Of a stretch of 21,964 bases of DNA, positions 7,449 to 15,492 are shown one piece after another. How positions within the stretch are numbered: position 1 is the stretch's first letter; every line of letters starts with the position of its first letter. The DNA comes from a virus. The stretch is taken from positions 1 through 21,964 of the IMG/VR virus record IMGVR_UViG_3300027985_000678. One strand, written 5' to 3'. The notes beneath the pieces were generated by a model. It was given only the letters and a program-made list of their open reading frames with translations. It had not been told where the DNA came from and ran no database searches. The position numbers and the translations under genes were made by a program.

Positions 7449-8655
7449 GCGGCTCATTCCCGCCGATTATAACCCCAGGAAAGACCTCAAGCCGGGTGAC
7501 CCGGAATATGAAAAGTTGAAACGCTCAATTGAAGAGTTCGGGTATGTCGAACCCGTTATATGGAATAAGACCACGTCTCATGTCGTCGGCGGTCACCAGC
7601 GTTTGAAGGTGCTGCTCGATATGGGCATCACCGAAGTTGAGTGCGTGGTGGTCGAGATGGATGCCGAAAAGGAAAAGGCCCTCAATGTTGCGCTCAACAA
7701 AATCAGCGGCGACTGGGACAAAGACAAGCTGGCACTGCTCATTGCCGATTTACAAGGTGCAGACTTTGATGTATCGCTCACGGGTTTCGACCCCGGCGAA
7801 ATTGATGACCTTTTCAAGGATTCCATTAAGGACGGTATTAAAGACGACGGCTTCGACATAGATGCCGAACTGCAAAAGCCGGCCGTCACCAAGCTCGGAG
7901 ATGTCTGGGCGCTCGGCCGGCATCGGCTGGTCTGCGGCGACTCTACCAAAGCCGATACCTTTACCTCTCTGATGGACGGTAAGCTCGCCAATCTGGTGGT
8001 AACCGACCCGCCCTACAACGTCAATTATGAAGGAACGGCGGGCAAAATCAAAAACGATAATATGGGAAATGAAGCGTTCTACGACTTTCTGCTTGCTGCG
8101 TTTACGAACACTGAGGCGGTGATGGCGCAGGACGCTTCCATTTATATATTTCATGCCGACACCGAAGGGCTGAACTTCCGCAAGGCATTCTCGGACGCCG
8201 GCTTTCAGCTTTCCGGGTGCTGCATCTGGAAAAAGCCGTCACTGGTGCTGGGGCGCAGTCCCTACCAGTGGCAGCACGAACCGGTGCTGTTCGGCTGGAA
8301 GAAAAAAGGCAAACACAACTGGTATACAGACCGAAAGCAGACGACCATTTGGGAATTTGAAAAGCCGAAGAAAAACGCCGATCACCCCACCATGAAGCCG
8401 ATTGCACTGCTGGCGTATCCGATTATGAACAGCAGTCTGACAAACTGTATCGTGCTTGATCCTTTCGGTGGCAGCGGTTCTACGCTCATCGCCTGCGAGC
8501 AATCCGACAGGATTTGTTTCACTGTCGAACTGGATGAAAAATACTGCGATGTCATTGTAAGGCGGTACATCGAACAGGTCGGCACTGCTGACCAGGTTTC
8601 TGTCATTCGTAAAGGTATAACGATGAAATATGCGGAGGTGACCGCCAATGAGTAG
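7423..8655 (+). CDS. ParB/Srx-like domain fused to DNA N6-adenine (beta-class) methyltransferase
   Basis: A 410-residue fusion. Residues 1-100 form a ParB-like/sulfiredoxin domain: IPADYNPRKDL, FGYVEPVIWN, VVGGHQRLKVLLDMG. Residues 160-400 are an amino-methyltransferase with motif IV DPPYNVNYEG at 195-204 and the SAM-binding motif I DPFGGSGSTLIA at about 346-357. Motif IV precedes motif I, giving the beta-class order. DPPY indicates N6-adenine or N4-cytosine modification; adenine is more usual for this phage family. TMKP near 326 is another family landmark. The target sequence cannot be read from the protein. It starts inside metK (26-base overlap) and its end overlaps the next methyltransferase start by 8 bases, indicating coupled translation. 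The likely role is methylation of phage DNA against host restriction. Confidence 0.93.
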   Translation: MLIEKIRTERLIPADYNPRKDLKPGDPEYEKLKRSIEEFGYVEPVIWNKTTSHVVGGHQRLKVLLDMGITEVECVVVEMDAEKEKALNVALNKISGDWDKDKLALLIADLQGADFDVSLTGFDPGEIDDLFKDSIKDGIKDDGFDIDAELQKPAVTKLGDVWALGRHRLVCGDSTKADTFTSLMDGKLANLVVTDPPYNVNYEGTAGKIKNDNMGNEAFYDFLLAAFTNTEAVMAQDASIYIFHADTEGLNFRKAFSDAGFQLSGCCIWKKPSLVLGRSPYQWQHEPVLFGWKKKGKHNWYTDRKQTTIWEFEKPKKNADHPTMKPIALLAYPIMNSSLTNCIVLDPFGGSGSTLIACEQSDRICFTVELDEKYCDVIVRRYIEQVGTADQVSVIRKGITMKYAEVTANE

Positions 8656-10594
8656 ACTTACGCTCGGCTCTCTTTTTGACGGCTCCGGTGGTTTTCCACT
8701 CGGCGGTCTGCTCTGCGGCATTGAACCGCTCTGGGCTTCAGAGATTGAGCCGTTTCCTATACGGGTAACGACAAAACGGATACCTCGGATGAAGCACTAC
8801 GGCGACATTTCCAAGCTGAACGGTGCGGATTTGCCGCCGGTTGACATTATAACCTTCGGCTCGCCCTGTACCGATATGAGTGTAGCGGGCAAGCGGGCAG
8901 GTCTGGACGGAGAACAATCCGTCCTTTTTTATGAAGCAATTCGAATTATTAAGGAAATGAGGTGCAAGACCAATGGCAGATATCCAAGATATGCAGTCTG
9001 GGAGAACGTCCCCGGCGCATTCAGTTCAAACAAAGGAGCTGACTTTCAGGCAGTCCTCGAAGCGGTCATCGGCGTCATTGAGCCGACAGCCGAGGTGCCT
9101 GCGCCTGACAATGGGCGATGGCCTTACGCAGACTGCTACATGGGAGACGAATGGAGCGTGGCTTACAGAACTATCGACGCTCAATATTTCGGAGTTCCCC
9201 AACGCCGCCGCAGAATCTACCTTGTCGCAGATTTTACAGGCGGAAGTGCCGGAAAAATATTATTTGAGTCCGAAGGCGTGTCAAGGGATTTTGCGCCGGG
9301 CGGCAGCCCGTGGCAAGGAACTGCCGGAAATGCTGAGGGTAGCACTGGAACAACAGGCGGCGGCTTAATCTGCCTCAATGACCAAGGCGGCAGCCGCATG
9401 GATGTGCTGCAAGATATGACGGCGACTCTCCGTGCCGAAGCCCATCACCCGCCCTGTATCATGCAGTCGAGCGGGTTTTGCACAGAGCACAGCGCCAAGA
9501 GCCGAAGTGTCGGTTACGAGGAGGAGCGGTCTCCCACGCTTCGAGCCGGGGTTGTGCCGGGTGTCGCCATTGAAAACCATCCGACCGATGGTCGTGTCAA
9601 GGTTTCAGAAGACGGCAAAGTTCAGACGCTCACTTCCCGCATGGGAACGGGCGGTATGAATGTTCCGCTCGTGATAAACTCACCAAAAACGCTGAAAATC
9701 CGCTCCGGTTGTGAAGGCGGCGGCAAAGGTGCTCTCATCCAAGACGACAAATCCGCTACGCTCGGTTGCAACAACGACCAAACTGTTTTTGTGCCAACCG
9801 CCTACGGTATTTGTTCTGACAAGAGCAATTCCATGCTGTCAGACAATCCGCACAGCGGTATATATGAAGCGGAAACCTCACGCACCCTCGATGCAAATGG
9901 CGGTAACCCAGGCTGTAATCAAGGGGGCATTGCCGTGGTCGCCCTGCAGGGCTCCACGATTGGCCGTGAAGACAAAAACGGTCCCCAAGGCAGTGGTGTT
10001 GATGAAGATGTTTCGTTCACACTGAACACCGTTGACCGCCATGCCGTTGCCTATAGCATGACTACAGGAAGCTTTGCACAGGTGGCAAAGGAACAATCAC
10101 CGACGCTGTTATCGCGGGATTATAAAGATGCTCCAATAGTTTCACAGCCTGCATACGGCATAGACAGGGCGGCTTTTAACCAGGGGCAGAACGCTCTGTA
10201 TAAACCCGGAATTGAAGAAGAACAGCAGCCAACTCTTACGGCAAAAGGTCCGGGAGCAGTGGCGCAGCCTACACCTCCTGATTATATCGTCCGCAGACTG
10301 ACACCAACCGAATGCGCCCGGCTTCAAGGCTTCCCCGACGGCTGGTGTGCGGGCCTCGGCACGGAAAATCCAAGCGAGGAAGATATATCTTTCTGGACGG
10401 AGGTCTGGGAAACGCACCGCCAAATCATGGGTACAAGCAGCAAGCCGAAAACGAGGAAACAAATCATCAAATGGCTGCAAAATCCGCATTCCGATGCCGC
10501 TGAATACAAGATGTGGGGTAATGGTGTAGCGCTTCCCTGCGTCTGTTTTGTGCTGTTCGGTATTGTGTTATCTACACAAGAGACCGCCGAATAA
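8648..10594 (+). CDS. DNA cytosine-C5 methyltransferase with repeat-built insert
   Basis: A 648-residue C5 methyltransferase. Motif I is LGSLFDGSGGF at 6-16, motif IV GSPCTDMS with the catalytic Cys74, motif VI ENVPGAFSSN with Glu119, motif VIII PQRRRRIYLV, motif IX RRLTPTECARLQGFP at about 549-563, and motif X GNGVALPC near the C-terminus. Between VIII and IX lies an unusually long region (about residues 250-545, where the target recognition domain should be) made of about eight loosely repeated units centred on a TL pair (TATLRA, SPTLRA, VQTLTS, SATLGC, SRTLDA, SFTLNT, SPTLLS, QPTLTA), each followed by a glycine/proline-rich stretch ending in valine or isoleucine. It overlaps the preceding gene by 8 bases. 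A second gene may lie in the +1 frame at 8973-9368. Confidence 0.94.
   Translation: MSRLTLGSLFDGSGGFPLGGLLCGIEPLWASEIEPFPIRVTTKRIPRMKHYGDISKLNGADLPPVDIITFGSPCTDMSVAGKRAGLDGEQSVLFYEAIRIIKEMRCKTNGRYPRYAVWENVPGAFSSNKGADFQAVLEAVIGVIEPTAEVPAPDNGRWPYADCYMGDEWSVAYRTIDAQYFGVPQRRRRIYLVADFTGGSAGKILFESEGVSRDFAPGGSPWQGTAGNAEGSTGTTGGGLICLNDQGGSRMDVLQDMTATLRAEAHHPPCIMQSSGFCTEHSAKSRSVGYEEERSPTLRAGVVPGVAIENHPTDGRVKVSEDGKVQTLTSRMGTGGMNVPLVINSPKTLKIRSGCEGGGKGALIQDDKSATLGCNNDQTVFVPTAYGICSDKSNSMLSDNPHSGIYEAETSRTLDANGGNPGCNQGGIAVVALQGSTIGREDKNGPQGSGVDEDVSFTLNTVDRHAVAYSMTTGSFAQVAKEQSPTLLSRDYKDAPIVSQPAYGIDRAAFNQGQNALYKPGIEEEQQPTLTAKGPGAVAQPTPPDYIVRRLTPTECARLQGFPDGWCAGLGTENPSEEDISFWTEVWETHRQIMGTSSKPKTRKQIIKWLQNPHSDAAEYKMWGNGVALPCVCFVLFGIVLSTQETAE
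8973..9368 (+). CDS. Overlapping small phage protein in +1 frame of the C5 methyltransferase
   Basis: A 131-residue frame lies wholly inside the C5 methyltransferase gene on the same strand. It begins with ATG preceded by GAGGTG at 8959-8964 (8-base spacing), a good ribosome binding site for an internal start. The N-terminus (MADIQDMQSGRTSP) is low-complexity and serine/arginine-rich. The C-terminal half is protein-like: STLSQILQAEVPEKYYLSPK, then ACQGILRRAAARGKELPEML. I remember this YYLS.KAC.GILRRA.RGK.LP pattern from stand-alone small phage proteins of unknown function, which is the main reason for calling it real rather than a shadow. It may have arisen by overprinting, or the frames may share descent. 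Function unknown. The call needs a homology search. Confidence 0.6.
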   Translation: MADIQDMQSGRTSPAHSVQTKELTFRQSSKRSSASLSRQPRCLRLTMGDGLTQTATWETNGAWLTELSTLNISEFPNAAAESTLSQILQAEVPEKYYLSPKACQGILRRAAARGKELPEMLRVALEQQAAA

Positions 10595-10694
10595 TCGGTA
10601 TCATATTCTCTACAGAAATTGCTTGAAATGACTTGCTATATAAGCGGTTTAGAGCGATTAATGTAGTACCGAAAAAAGAAAGGCGGTTTAAAAA

Positions 10695-11516
10695 ATGGAA
10701 CTCAAATACAATGTAACAGGCAGCGAACGCAAATCACTGGTCGGAGCAATCAGCACGGTGCTGGAAACCCCAACCAAATACCTCGGCGCCCCAACCTTCG
10801 CCTATGAGGTCGGCGGCTATCACATCGACAAGGTTGGAACGCTTACTGGTCCCGACAACCTTGACTTGGAGGATGCCCTCCACCAGGCGGGCTTTGATGC
10901 GGACGGAGACACTCGCAAGTACGATGAGCCAGACACCTACGAGAGCGGGCTTGGCGGTATGGGTGCGCTTCCCACACCGGAGGAACTTGAAGCAGAAGCC
11001 TACGCCGAGCGGGAAATGAAACGCATGGCGGTCGAGGCACAGAACGTCCCTGACTACAGCAACCGAGGGCAGTATGGCGGCGACGAAATCCCCGAGATCG
11101 GACTGGTGATTGAAACGCCATGCTCCACCTTCACTGAAACGGCGCTTGAAAATCTCAAACGACTGGTCGAAAGCAAGGGCAGCCTTATTAAAAAGGCCCT
11201 CGGTGCGGAAACGCTCGAACTCGAAATAACAGATGACAAGGTGCGGTTCCCTTGGTTTGAGGACGGTGATAACCCTGATGCAGTCAAGGCATACACCCAT
11301 TTTGTGACTGCGCTCTGCGAGATGGCAAAAAACCAGAAACGCATCACCGCAAAGGAAAAGGAAACCGACAACGAAAAATACGCTTTCCGCTGTTTTCTCC
11401 TCCGGCTGGGTTTCATCGGGGCGGAGTACAAAGAGGAACGTAAAATTTTGTTAAAGAACCTATCCGGAAGCAGTGCTTTCAGAACACTAAAAGGTGGTGA
11501 TACCGATGAACAATAA
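10695..11516 (+). CDS. Phage 'virulence-related' family protein, function unknown
   Basis: A 273-residue protein starting MELKYNVTGSERKSLVGAIS. Visible features are an N-terminal segment with TPTKYLGAPTFAYEVGGYHI, an acidic middle with GALPTPEELEAEAYAERE, a central IETPCSTFTETALENLKRLV helix, and a C-terminal FRCFLLRLGFIGAEYKEERK followed by a serine-rich tail. Clostridial prophage homologues are often labelled virulence-related protein; I know no experimental basis for that name. No catalytic motif or membrane segment is seen. AAAGGCGG precedes the ATG. The 100-bp gap upstream (10595-10694) has a TCGGTA...TACCGA inverted pair at its two ends and AT-rich text but no convincing promoter. Its stop overlaps the next gene by 11 bases. 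Confidence 0.8.
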   Translation: MELKYNVTGSERKSLVGAISTVLETPTKYLGAPTFAYEVGGYHIDKVGTLTGPDNLDLEDALHQAGFDADGDTRKYDEPDTYESGLGGMGALPTPEELEAEAYAEREMKRMAVEAQNVPDYSNRGQYGGDEIPEIGLVIETPCSTFTETALENLKRLVESKGSLIKKALGAETLELEITDDKVRFPWFEDGDNPDAVKAYTHFVTALCEMAKNQKRITAKEKETDNEKYAFRCFLLRLGFIGAEYKEERKILLKNLSGSSAFRTLKGGDTDEQ

Positions 11517-11736
11517 TTTTCCATCAAGAGAAACCGTTGAACGCATCCGAAAACAGTACCCGGTCGGCTGCCGTGTGGAGCTTCTCCGCATGGATGACGC
11601 TCAGGCTCCACCCATCGGCACAAAAGGCACCGTGCGGTATGTGGATGACATTGGCAGCCTGGGTGTTGCGTGGGACAACGGAAGCTCGCTCCAAGTGGTC
11701 TACGGCGAGGATTTATGCAGAAAAATTGAAAAATAG
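11506..11736 (+). CDS. DUF4314 domain protein
   Basis: A 76-residue protein that is one small beta-barrel-like domain: RETVERIRKQYPVGCRVELL, PIGTKGTVRYVDDIGSLGVA, and WDNGSSLQVVYGED. The pattern of a basic helix, a KGTV turn and a WDNG turn is characteristic of DUF4314, found in clostridial and other phage accessory regions. Function is unknown; the fold suggests a nucleic-acid or protein binding SH3-like barrel, which is inference. The ATG at 11506 is preferred over the GTG at 11494 because GGTGG lies just upstream. It overlaps the preceding gene by 11 bases and is followed by a hairpin ahead of the large terminase gene. Confidence 0.85.
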   Translation: MNNNFPSRETVERIRKQYPVGCRVELLRMDDAQAPPIGTKGTVRYVDDIGSLGVAWDNGSSLQVVYGEDLCRKIEK

Positions 11737-11797
11737 CAACGACAATTGAGAACAGTGCCGGAGACGGCTCTGTATCTCGTACAGATAGATTTTGACG

Positions 11798-11823
11798 GAC
11801 TGCCAATGGCGGTCTTTTATTTT
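11798..11823 (+). terminator. Small hairpin with T tail upstream of terL
   Basis: GACTGCC (11798-11804, reading through GGACTGCC) pairs with GGCGGTC (11808-11814) with one G-U pair and an AAT loop, followed by TTTTATTTT. It resembles a weak intrinsic terminator between the methylation cargo and the large terminase. The stem is short, so read-through or chance is possible. Confidence 0.4.
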
Positions 11824-11844
11824 GCCCGGAAGGAGGCGGTCAGT

Positions 11845-13446
11845 ATGCGAAAGCTAAAGAAATACAAACCGACACGGTTCATGACCACAGATTCGTTTTA
11901 TGACAAGGCCGCCGCCGACTACGCTGTTGCTTTTGTCGAATCACTCTGCCACACCAAAGGCACATGGTCCGGAAAGCCCTTCGAGCTGATCGACTGGCAG
12001 GAACAGATTATCCGCGATGTGTTTGGAACTCTGAAACCAAACGGCTACCGACAGTTCAATACCGCTTATGTGGAGATACCGAAGAAGATGGGGAAGTCCG
12101 AGCTTGCGGCGGCGGTCGCGCTGCTGCTCACCTGCGGAGATGGCGAGGAACGCGCGGAGGTCTATGGCTGTGCCGCCGATCGAAATCAAGCGTCCATCGT
12201 TTTTAATGTGGCGGCGGATATGGTGAGGATGTGTCCGGCGCTTTCCAAACGCGTCAAAATTCTCGACGCAACCAAGCGGCTCATCTATCAGCCAACCGGA
12301 AGCATTTATCAGGTGCTGTCCGCCGATGTCGGCAACAAGCACGGCTTCAATACCCATGGCGTGGTTTTCGATGAGCTGCACACCCAGCCAAACAGAAAGC
12401 TTTATGACGTTATGACCAAGGGCAGTGGCGACGCGCGAATGCAGCCGCTGTATTTTCTTATCACCACCGCCGGAGACAACCAGAACAGCATCTGCTGGGA
12501 GGTGCATCAAAAGGCGCTGGATATTATAGACGGCAGAAAACACGACCCGACCTTCTACCCGGTCATTTACGGTGCCGCACAGGAGGACGATTGGACTGAT
12601 CCCAAGGTGTGGAAAAAGGCAAACCCCTCCCTCGGCATCACGGTCGGCTTGGATAAGGTCAAAGCGGCGTTTGAGTCCGCCCGCCAGAATCCTGCCGAGG
12701 AAAACAGCTTCAGGCAACTTCGGCTCAATCAATGGGTCAAACAGGCGGTGCGCTGGATGCCGATGGATAAGTGGGATAAGTGCGCTTTTGCCGTAAATGC
12801 CGAGGCGCTCGAAGGGCGTGTGTGCTACGGCGGGCTTGACCTTTCCTCCTCCACCGACATCACGGCATTCGTACTGGTGTTCCCACCTGCTGACGAGGAC
12901 GATAAGTATTGCATTCTCCCGTTTTTTTGGATACCGGAAGATAATATCGACCTGCGTGTGCGGCGTGACCATGTGAATTACGATGTGTGGAAAAAGCAAG
13001 GTCATCTTCTGACCACCGAGGGAAATGTGGTGCATTATGGATTTATCGAAGCCTTTATTGAGCAGCTCGGTGAGAAATACAACATTCGTGAGATTGCCTT
13101 TGACCGCTGGGGCGCGGTGCAGATGGTACAGAACCTTGAAGGCATGGGGTTTACTGTTGTGCCCTTCGGACAGGGGTTTAAGGATATGAGTCCTCCGACC
13201 AAGGAACTTATGAAGCTGGCGTTGGAAGAAAAAATCGCACACGGCGGTCACCCTGTCCTTCGGTGGATGATGGACAACATTTTCATTCGTACCGACCCAG
13301 CCGGAAACATCAAGGCAGACAAGGAAAAGTCCACAGAGAAGATCGACGGTGCAGTTGCAACAATCATGGCGCTTGACCGGGCGATTCGGTGCGGCAACGC
13401 TACGAGCGAGAGCGTGTACGATACACGCGGCTTGCTCATTTGGTAA
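11845..13446 (+). CDS. terL: Terminase large subunit (Terminase_1 family)
   Basis: A 533-residue packaging motor and nuclease. The N-terminal ATPase shows Walker A EIPKKMGKSE at about 75-84, Walker B GVVFDELHTQ at about 171-180, and a coupling motif region LYFLITTAGDN. The C-terminal RNase H-like nuclease starts with GGLDLSSSTDITAF near 327-340 and includes IAFDRWGAVQMV near 417; the ending KIDGAVATIMALDRA is typical of Terminase_1. The ATG at 11845 is chosen because AAGGAGG lies 8 bases upstream. The frame is open back to 11746 through a TTG, but that extension crosses the hairpin and lacks a ribosome binding site. It is separated from the small terminase gene by more than 5.5 kb of cargo, which is unusual since the two normally adjoin. 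Confidence 0.95.
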   Translation: MRKLKKYKPTRFMTTDSFYDKAAADYAVAFVESLCHTKGTWSGKPFELIDWQEQIIRDVFGTLKPNGYRQFNTAYVEIPKKMGKSELAAAVALLLTCGDGEERAEVYGCAADRNQASIVFNVAADMVRMCPALSKRVKILDATKRLIYQPTGSIYQVLSADVGNKHGFNTHGVVFDELHTQPNRKLYDVMTKGSGDARMQPLYFLITTAGDNQNSICWEVHQKALDIIDGRKHDPTFYPVIYGAAQEDDWTDPKVWKKANPSLGITVGLDKVKAAFESARQNPAEENSFRQLRLNQWVKQAVRWMPMDKWDKCAFAVNAEALEGRVCYGGLDLSSSTDITAFVLVFPPADEDDKYCILPFFWIPEDNIDLRVRRDHVNYDVWKKQGHLLTTEGNVVHYGFIEAFIEQLGEKYNIREIAFDRWGAVQMVQNLEGMGFTVVPFGQGFKDMSPPTKELMKLALEEKIAHGGHPVLRWMMDNIFIRTDPAGNIKADKEKSTEKIDGAVATIMALDRAIRCGNATSESVYDTRGLLIW

Positions 13447-13461
13447 GGAGGTAAACAGCCT

Positions 13462-14757
13462 ATGGGCATATTACAAAGCATATTCAAGCCCCGCGACAAG
13501 CCCAAAAACCTTGGCGGCGGCAGCTTTCTGTGGAGCGGCTCGACCTCCGGCAAGGTCGTCAATGAGCAGACTGCCATGCAGATGACGGCGGTATATAGCT
13601 GCGTCCGTATCTTAGCGGAGGCAATCGCAGGACTGCCACTGTTCGTGTACAAATACGGCGCGGATGGCAGCAAGGAGAAATATCTCGACCATCCGCTCTG
13701 GCGGGTACTGCATGACGAGCCAAACCCGGAAATGACGAGCTTCGTATTCCGCGAAACCATGATGAATCATCTGCTGCTCTCCGGCAACGCCTATGCGCAG
13801 ATTATTCGCAATGCTCGCGGTGAGGTCGTGGCGCTCTATCCGCTCATGCCCAATCGGATGAGAGTTGACCGAGACACACAGGGACGGCTTTACTACCGCT
13901 ATACAAAGAACAGCGACGATGCGCCGGAGGTCGGCAGGAGCAAACAGCCGGAGGTCATTCTTCCGCCGAGCGAGGTGCTTCATGTGCTGGGGCTTGGCTA
14001 TGACGGGCTTGTTGGCTACAGTCCTATTGCTATGGCAAAAAACGCTGTGGGTCTTGCCATAGCCGCCGAGGAATACGGCGCTAAGTTCTTCGCCAACGGC
14101 GCAGCACCGGGCGGTGTGCTCGAACACCCCGGCACAATAAAGGACCCGGAGCGAATACGGCAAAGCTGGCAGTCCACCTTCGGCGGCAGCGCCAACAGCA
14201 ATAAAATCGCCGTGCTGGAGGAAGGGCTGAAATACACGCCTATCGCCATCTCGCCGGAACAGGCGCAGTTCCTCGAAACACGCAAGTTCCAAATCAATGA
14301 AATCGCTCGGATTTTCAGGGTGCCACCGCATATGCTGGCAGATCTTGAGAAGTCGAGCTTTTCAAATATTGAGCAGCAGTCGTTGGAGTTCGTGAAATAC
14401 ACGCTTGACCCATGGGTTATCCGTTGGGAGCAGGCGATGAACAAGGCGCTCTTGTTCGAAAGCGAAAAGCGAGATGTGTTCACCAAGTTTAATGTAGACG
14501 GCCTGCTTCGCGGGGACTATGTCAGCCGCATGAACGGCTACGCTACGGCAAGACAAAACGGCTGGATGAGCGCCAACGACATCCGCGAGCTTGAAAATCT
14601 CGACCGCATTCCCGCTGAACAGGGCGGCGATTTGTACCTTATCAACGGCGCAATGACCAAGCTGGAGGATGCGGGCGCATTCGCCAAAACTACCATTGAA
14701 ATGGAGGAAACCTCAAATGGACAGAACAAAACCAAGAGTCCCCGCAAGGGCGCGTGA
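13462..14757 (+). CDS. HK97-family portal protein
   Basis: A 431-residue portal protein that forms the dodecameric ring through which DNA enters the head. Recognisable blocks are MQMTAVYSCVRILAEAIAGL at about 34-53, the LPLFVY strand, the clip/stem text with NPEMTSFVFRETMMNHLLLS, GNAYAQIIRNARGEVVALYP, the conserved FFANGAAPGGVLEHPG near 208-223, and the RIFRVPPHMLADLEKSSFSN block at about 276-295. Length is normal for the family. AAGGAGG precedes the ATG with an 11-base gap. It follows terL by 15 bases, and its last 41 bases overlap the start of the head protease gene. Confidence 0.95.
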   Translation: MGILQSIFKPRDKPKNLGGGSFLWSGSTSGKVVNEQTAMQMTAVYSCVRILAEAIAGLPLFVYKYGADGSKEKYLDHPLWRVLHDEPNPEMTSFVFRETMMNHLLLSGNAYAQIIRNARGEVVALYPLMPNRMRVDRDTQGRLYYRYTKNSDDAPEVGRSKQPEVILPPSEVLHVLGLGYDGLVGYSPIAMAKNAVGLAIAAEEYGAKFFANGAAPGGVLEHPGTIKDPERIRQSWQSTFGGSANSNKIAVLEEGLKYTPIAISPEQAQFLETRKFQINEIARIFRVPPHMLADLEKSSFSNIEQQSLEFVKYTLDPWVIRWEQAMNKALLFESEKRDVFTKFNVDGLLRGDYVSRMNGYATARQNGWMSANDIRELENLDRIPAEQGGDLYLINGAMTKLEDAGAFAKTTIEMEETSNGQNKTKSPRKGA

Positions 14758-15478
14758 TAAAACGCACTTCTGGAGCTGGGACAAGGACGAGGAAACGGGT
14801 GTCCGCTCCCTTTACCTCGACGGCACGATTGCGGACGAAAGCTGGTGGGACGATGATGTCACACCGCGAAGATTCAAGGATGAGCTTGTTTCCGGCGACG
14901 GCGACATCATCGTCTGGATAAATTCTCCCGGCGGCGACTGCGTGGCGGCATCGCAGATTTACACCATGCTCATGGATTATCCCCACGAGGTCACGGTGAA
15001 AATCGACGGCATCGCGGCTTCGGCGGCATCGGTTATCGCTATGGCGGGAACGAAGGTGCTCATGGCACCAACCTCGCTCATGATGATTCATAACCCTGCC
15101 TCCGTTGCCATCGGCGACACGGAGGAAATGCAGAAAGCCATCGCCATGCTGGACGAGGTCAAGGAGTCCATCATCAACGCCTATGAAATCAAGACTGGGC
15201 AGTCGCGGGCGAAAATCTCGCACATGATGGACGGTGAAACCTATATGAACGCCAATAAAGCCGTGGAGCTCGGCTTTGCGGATGGCATCTTGGAGGACGC
15301 GAAGCGCAACCATTCCGAAGATGTCGTTTTTGCTTTCAGCCGCAGGGCTGTTACCAACTCCCTTATGAACAAGCTCATGCACCGAGCCGCTACGAAAGCG
15401 GCAAAGAAGCAGGATGCGCCTACCGGCGTTTCCATCACCGAGGCTATGCAGAAGCTGCAAGCCCGTAAATACATTTAA
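14717..15478 (+). CDS. ClpP-like head maturation protease
   Basis: A 253-residue ClpP-type (S14) prohead protease, which trims the capsid protein's scaffold domain during head maturation. The fold shows SLYLDGTIADESWWDDDV, IIVWINSPGGDCVAASQIYT (oxyanion strand SPGGD), DGIAASAASVIAMAG with the likely nucleophile Ser102, and LMMIHNP with the catalytic His125. ELGFADGI near 189-196 places the third residue. All three appear present. The ATG at 14717 is chosen because TGGAGG lies just upstream; an in-frame ATG at 14669 lacks this signal. The gene overlaps the portal gene by 41 bases, an arrangement common in HK97-like head operons. The C-terminal tail is basic and may interact with the capsid delta domain. 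Confidence 0.93.
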   Translation: MDRTKPRVPARARDKTHFWSWDKDEETGVRSLYLDGTIADESWWDDDVTPRRFKDELVSGDGDIIVWINSPGGDCVAASQIYTMLMDYPHEVTVKIDGIAASAASVIAMAGTKVLMAPTSLMMIHNPASVAIGDTEEMQKAIAMLDEVKESIINAYEIKTGQSRAKISHMMDGETYMNANKAVELGFADGILEDAKRNHSEDVVFAFSRRAVTNSLMNKLMHRAATKAAKKQDAPTGVSITEAMQKLQARKYI

Positions 15479-15492
15479 TGGAGGTATTCAAT

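Noticed and set aside
9711-10025. 104-codon + strand frame inside the C5 methyltransferase repeat region
   Set aside because: Unlike the frame at 8973, it has lysine/arginine-rich composition without protein-like blocks and no convincing ribosome binding site; it mirrors the repeat composition.
10595-10694. Promoter in the gap before the virulence-related gene
   Set aside because: TTGCTT, TTGAAA and TATATAA words are present, but none is at 16-18 bp spacing. Only a 6-bp TCGGTA/TACCGA pair at the ends is notable.
11941-13251. 436-codon open frame on the minus strand
   Set aside because: It is antisense to the conserved large terminase gene, lacks a ribosome binding site, has no recognisable domain and follows from the codon bias of the opposite strand.
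14690-15460. 256-codon minus-strand frame over the head protease gene
   Set aside because: The protease frame has intact catalytic motifs and coupling to neighbours. The antisense frame is histidine/arginine-rich noise.
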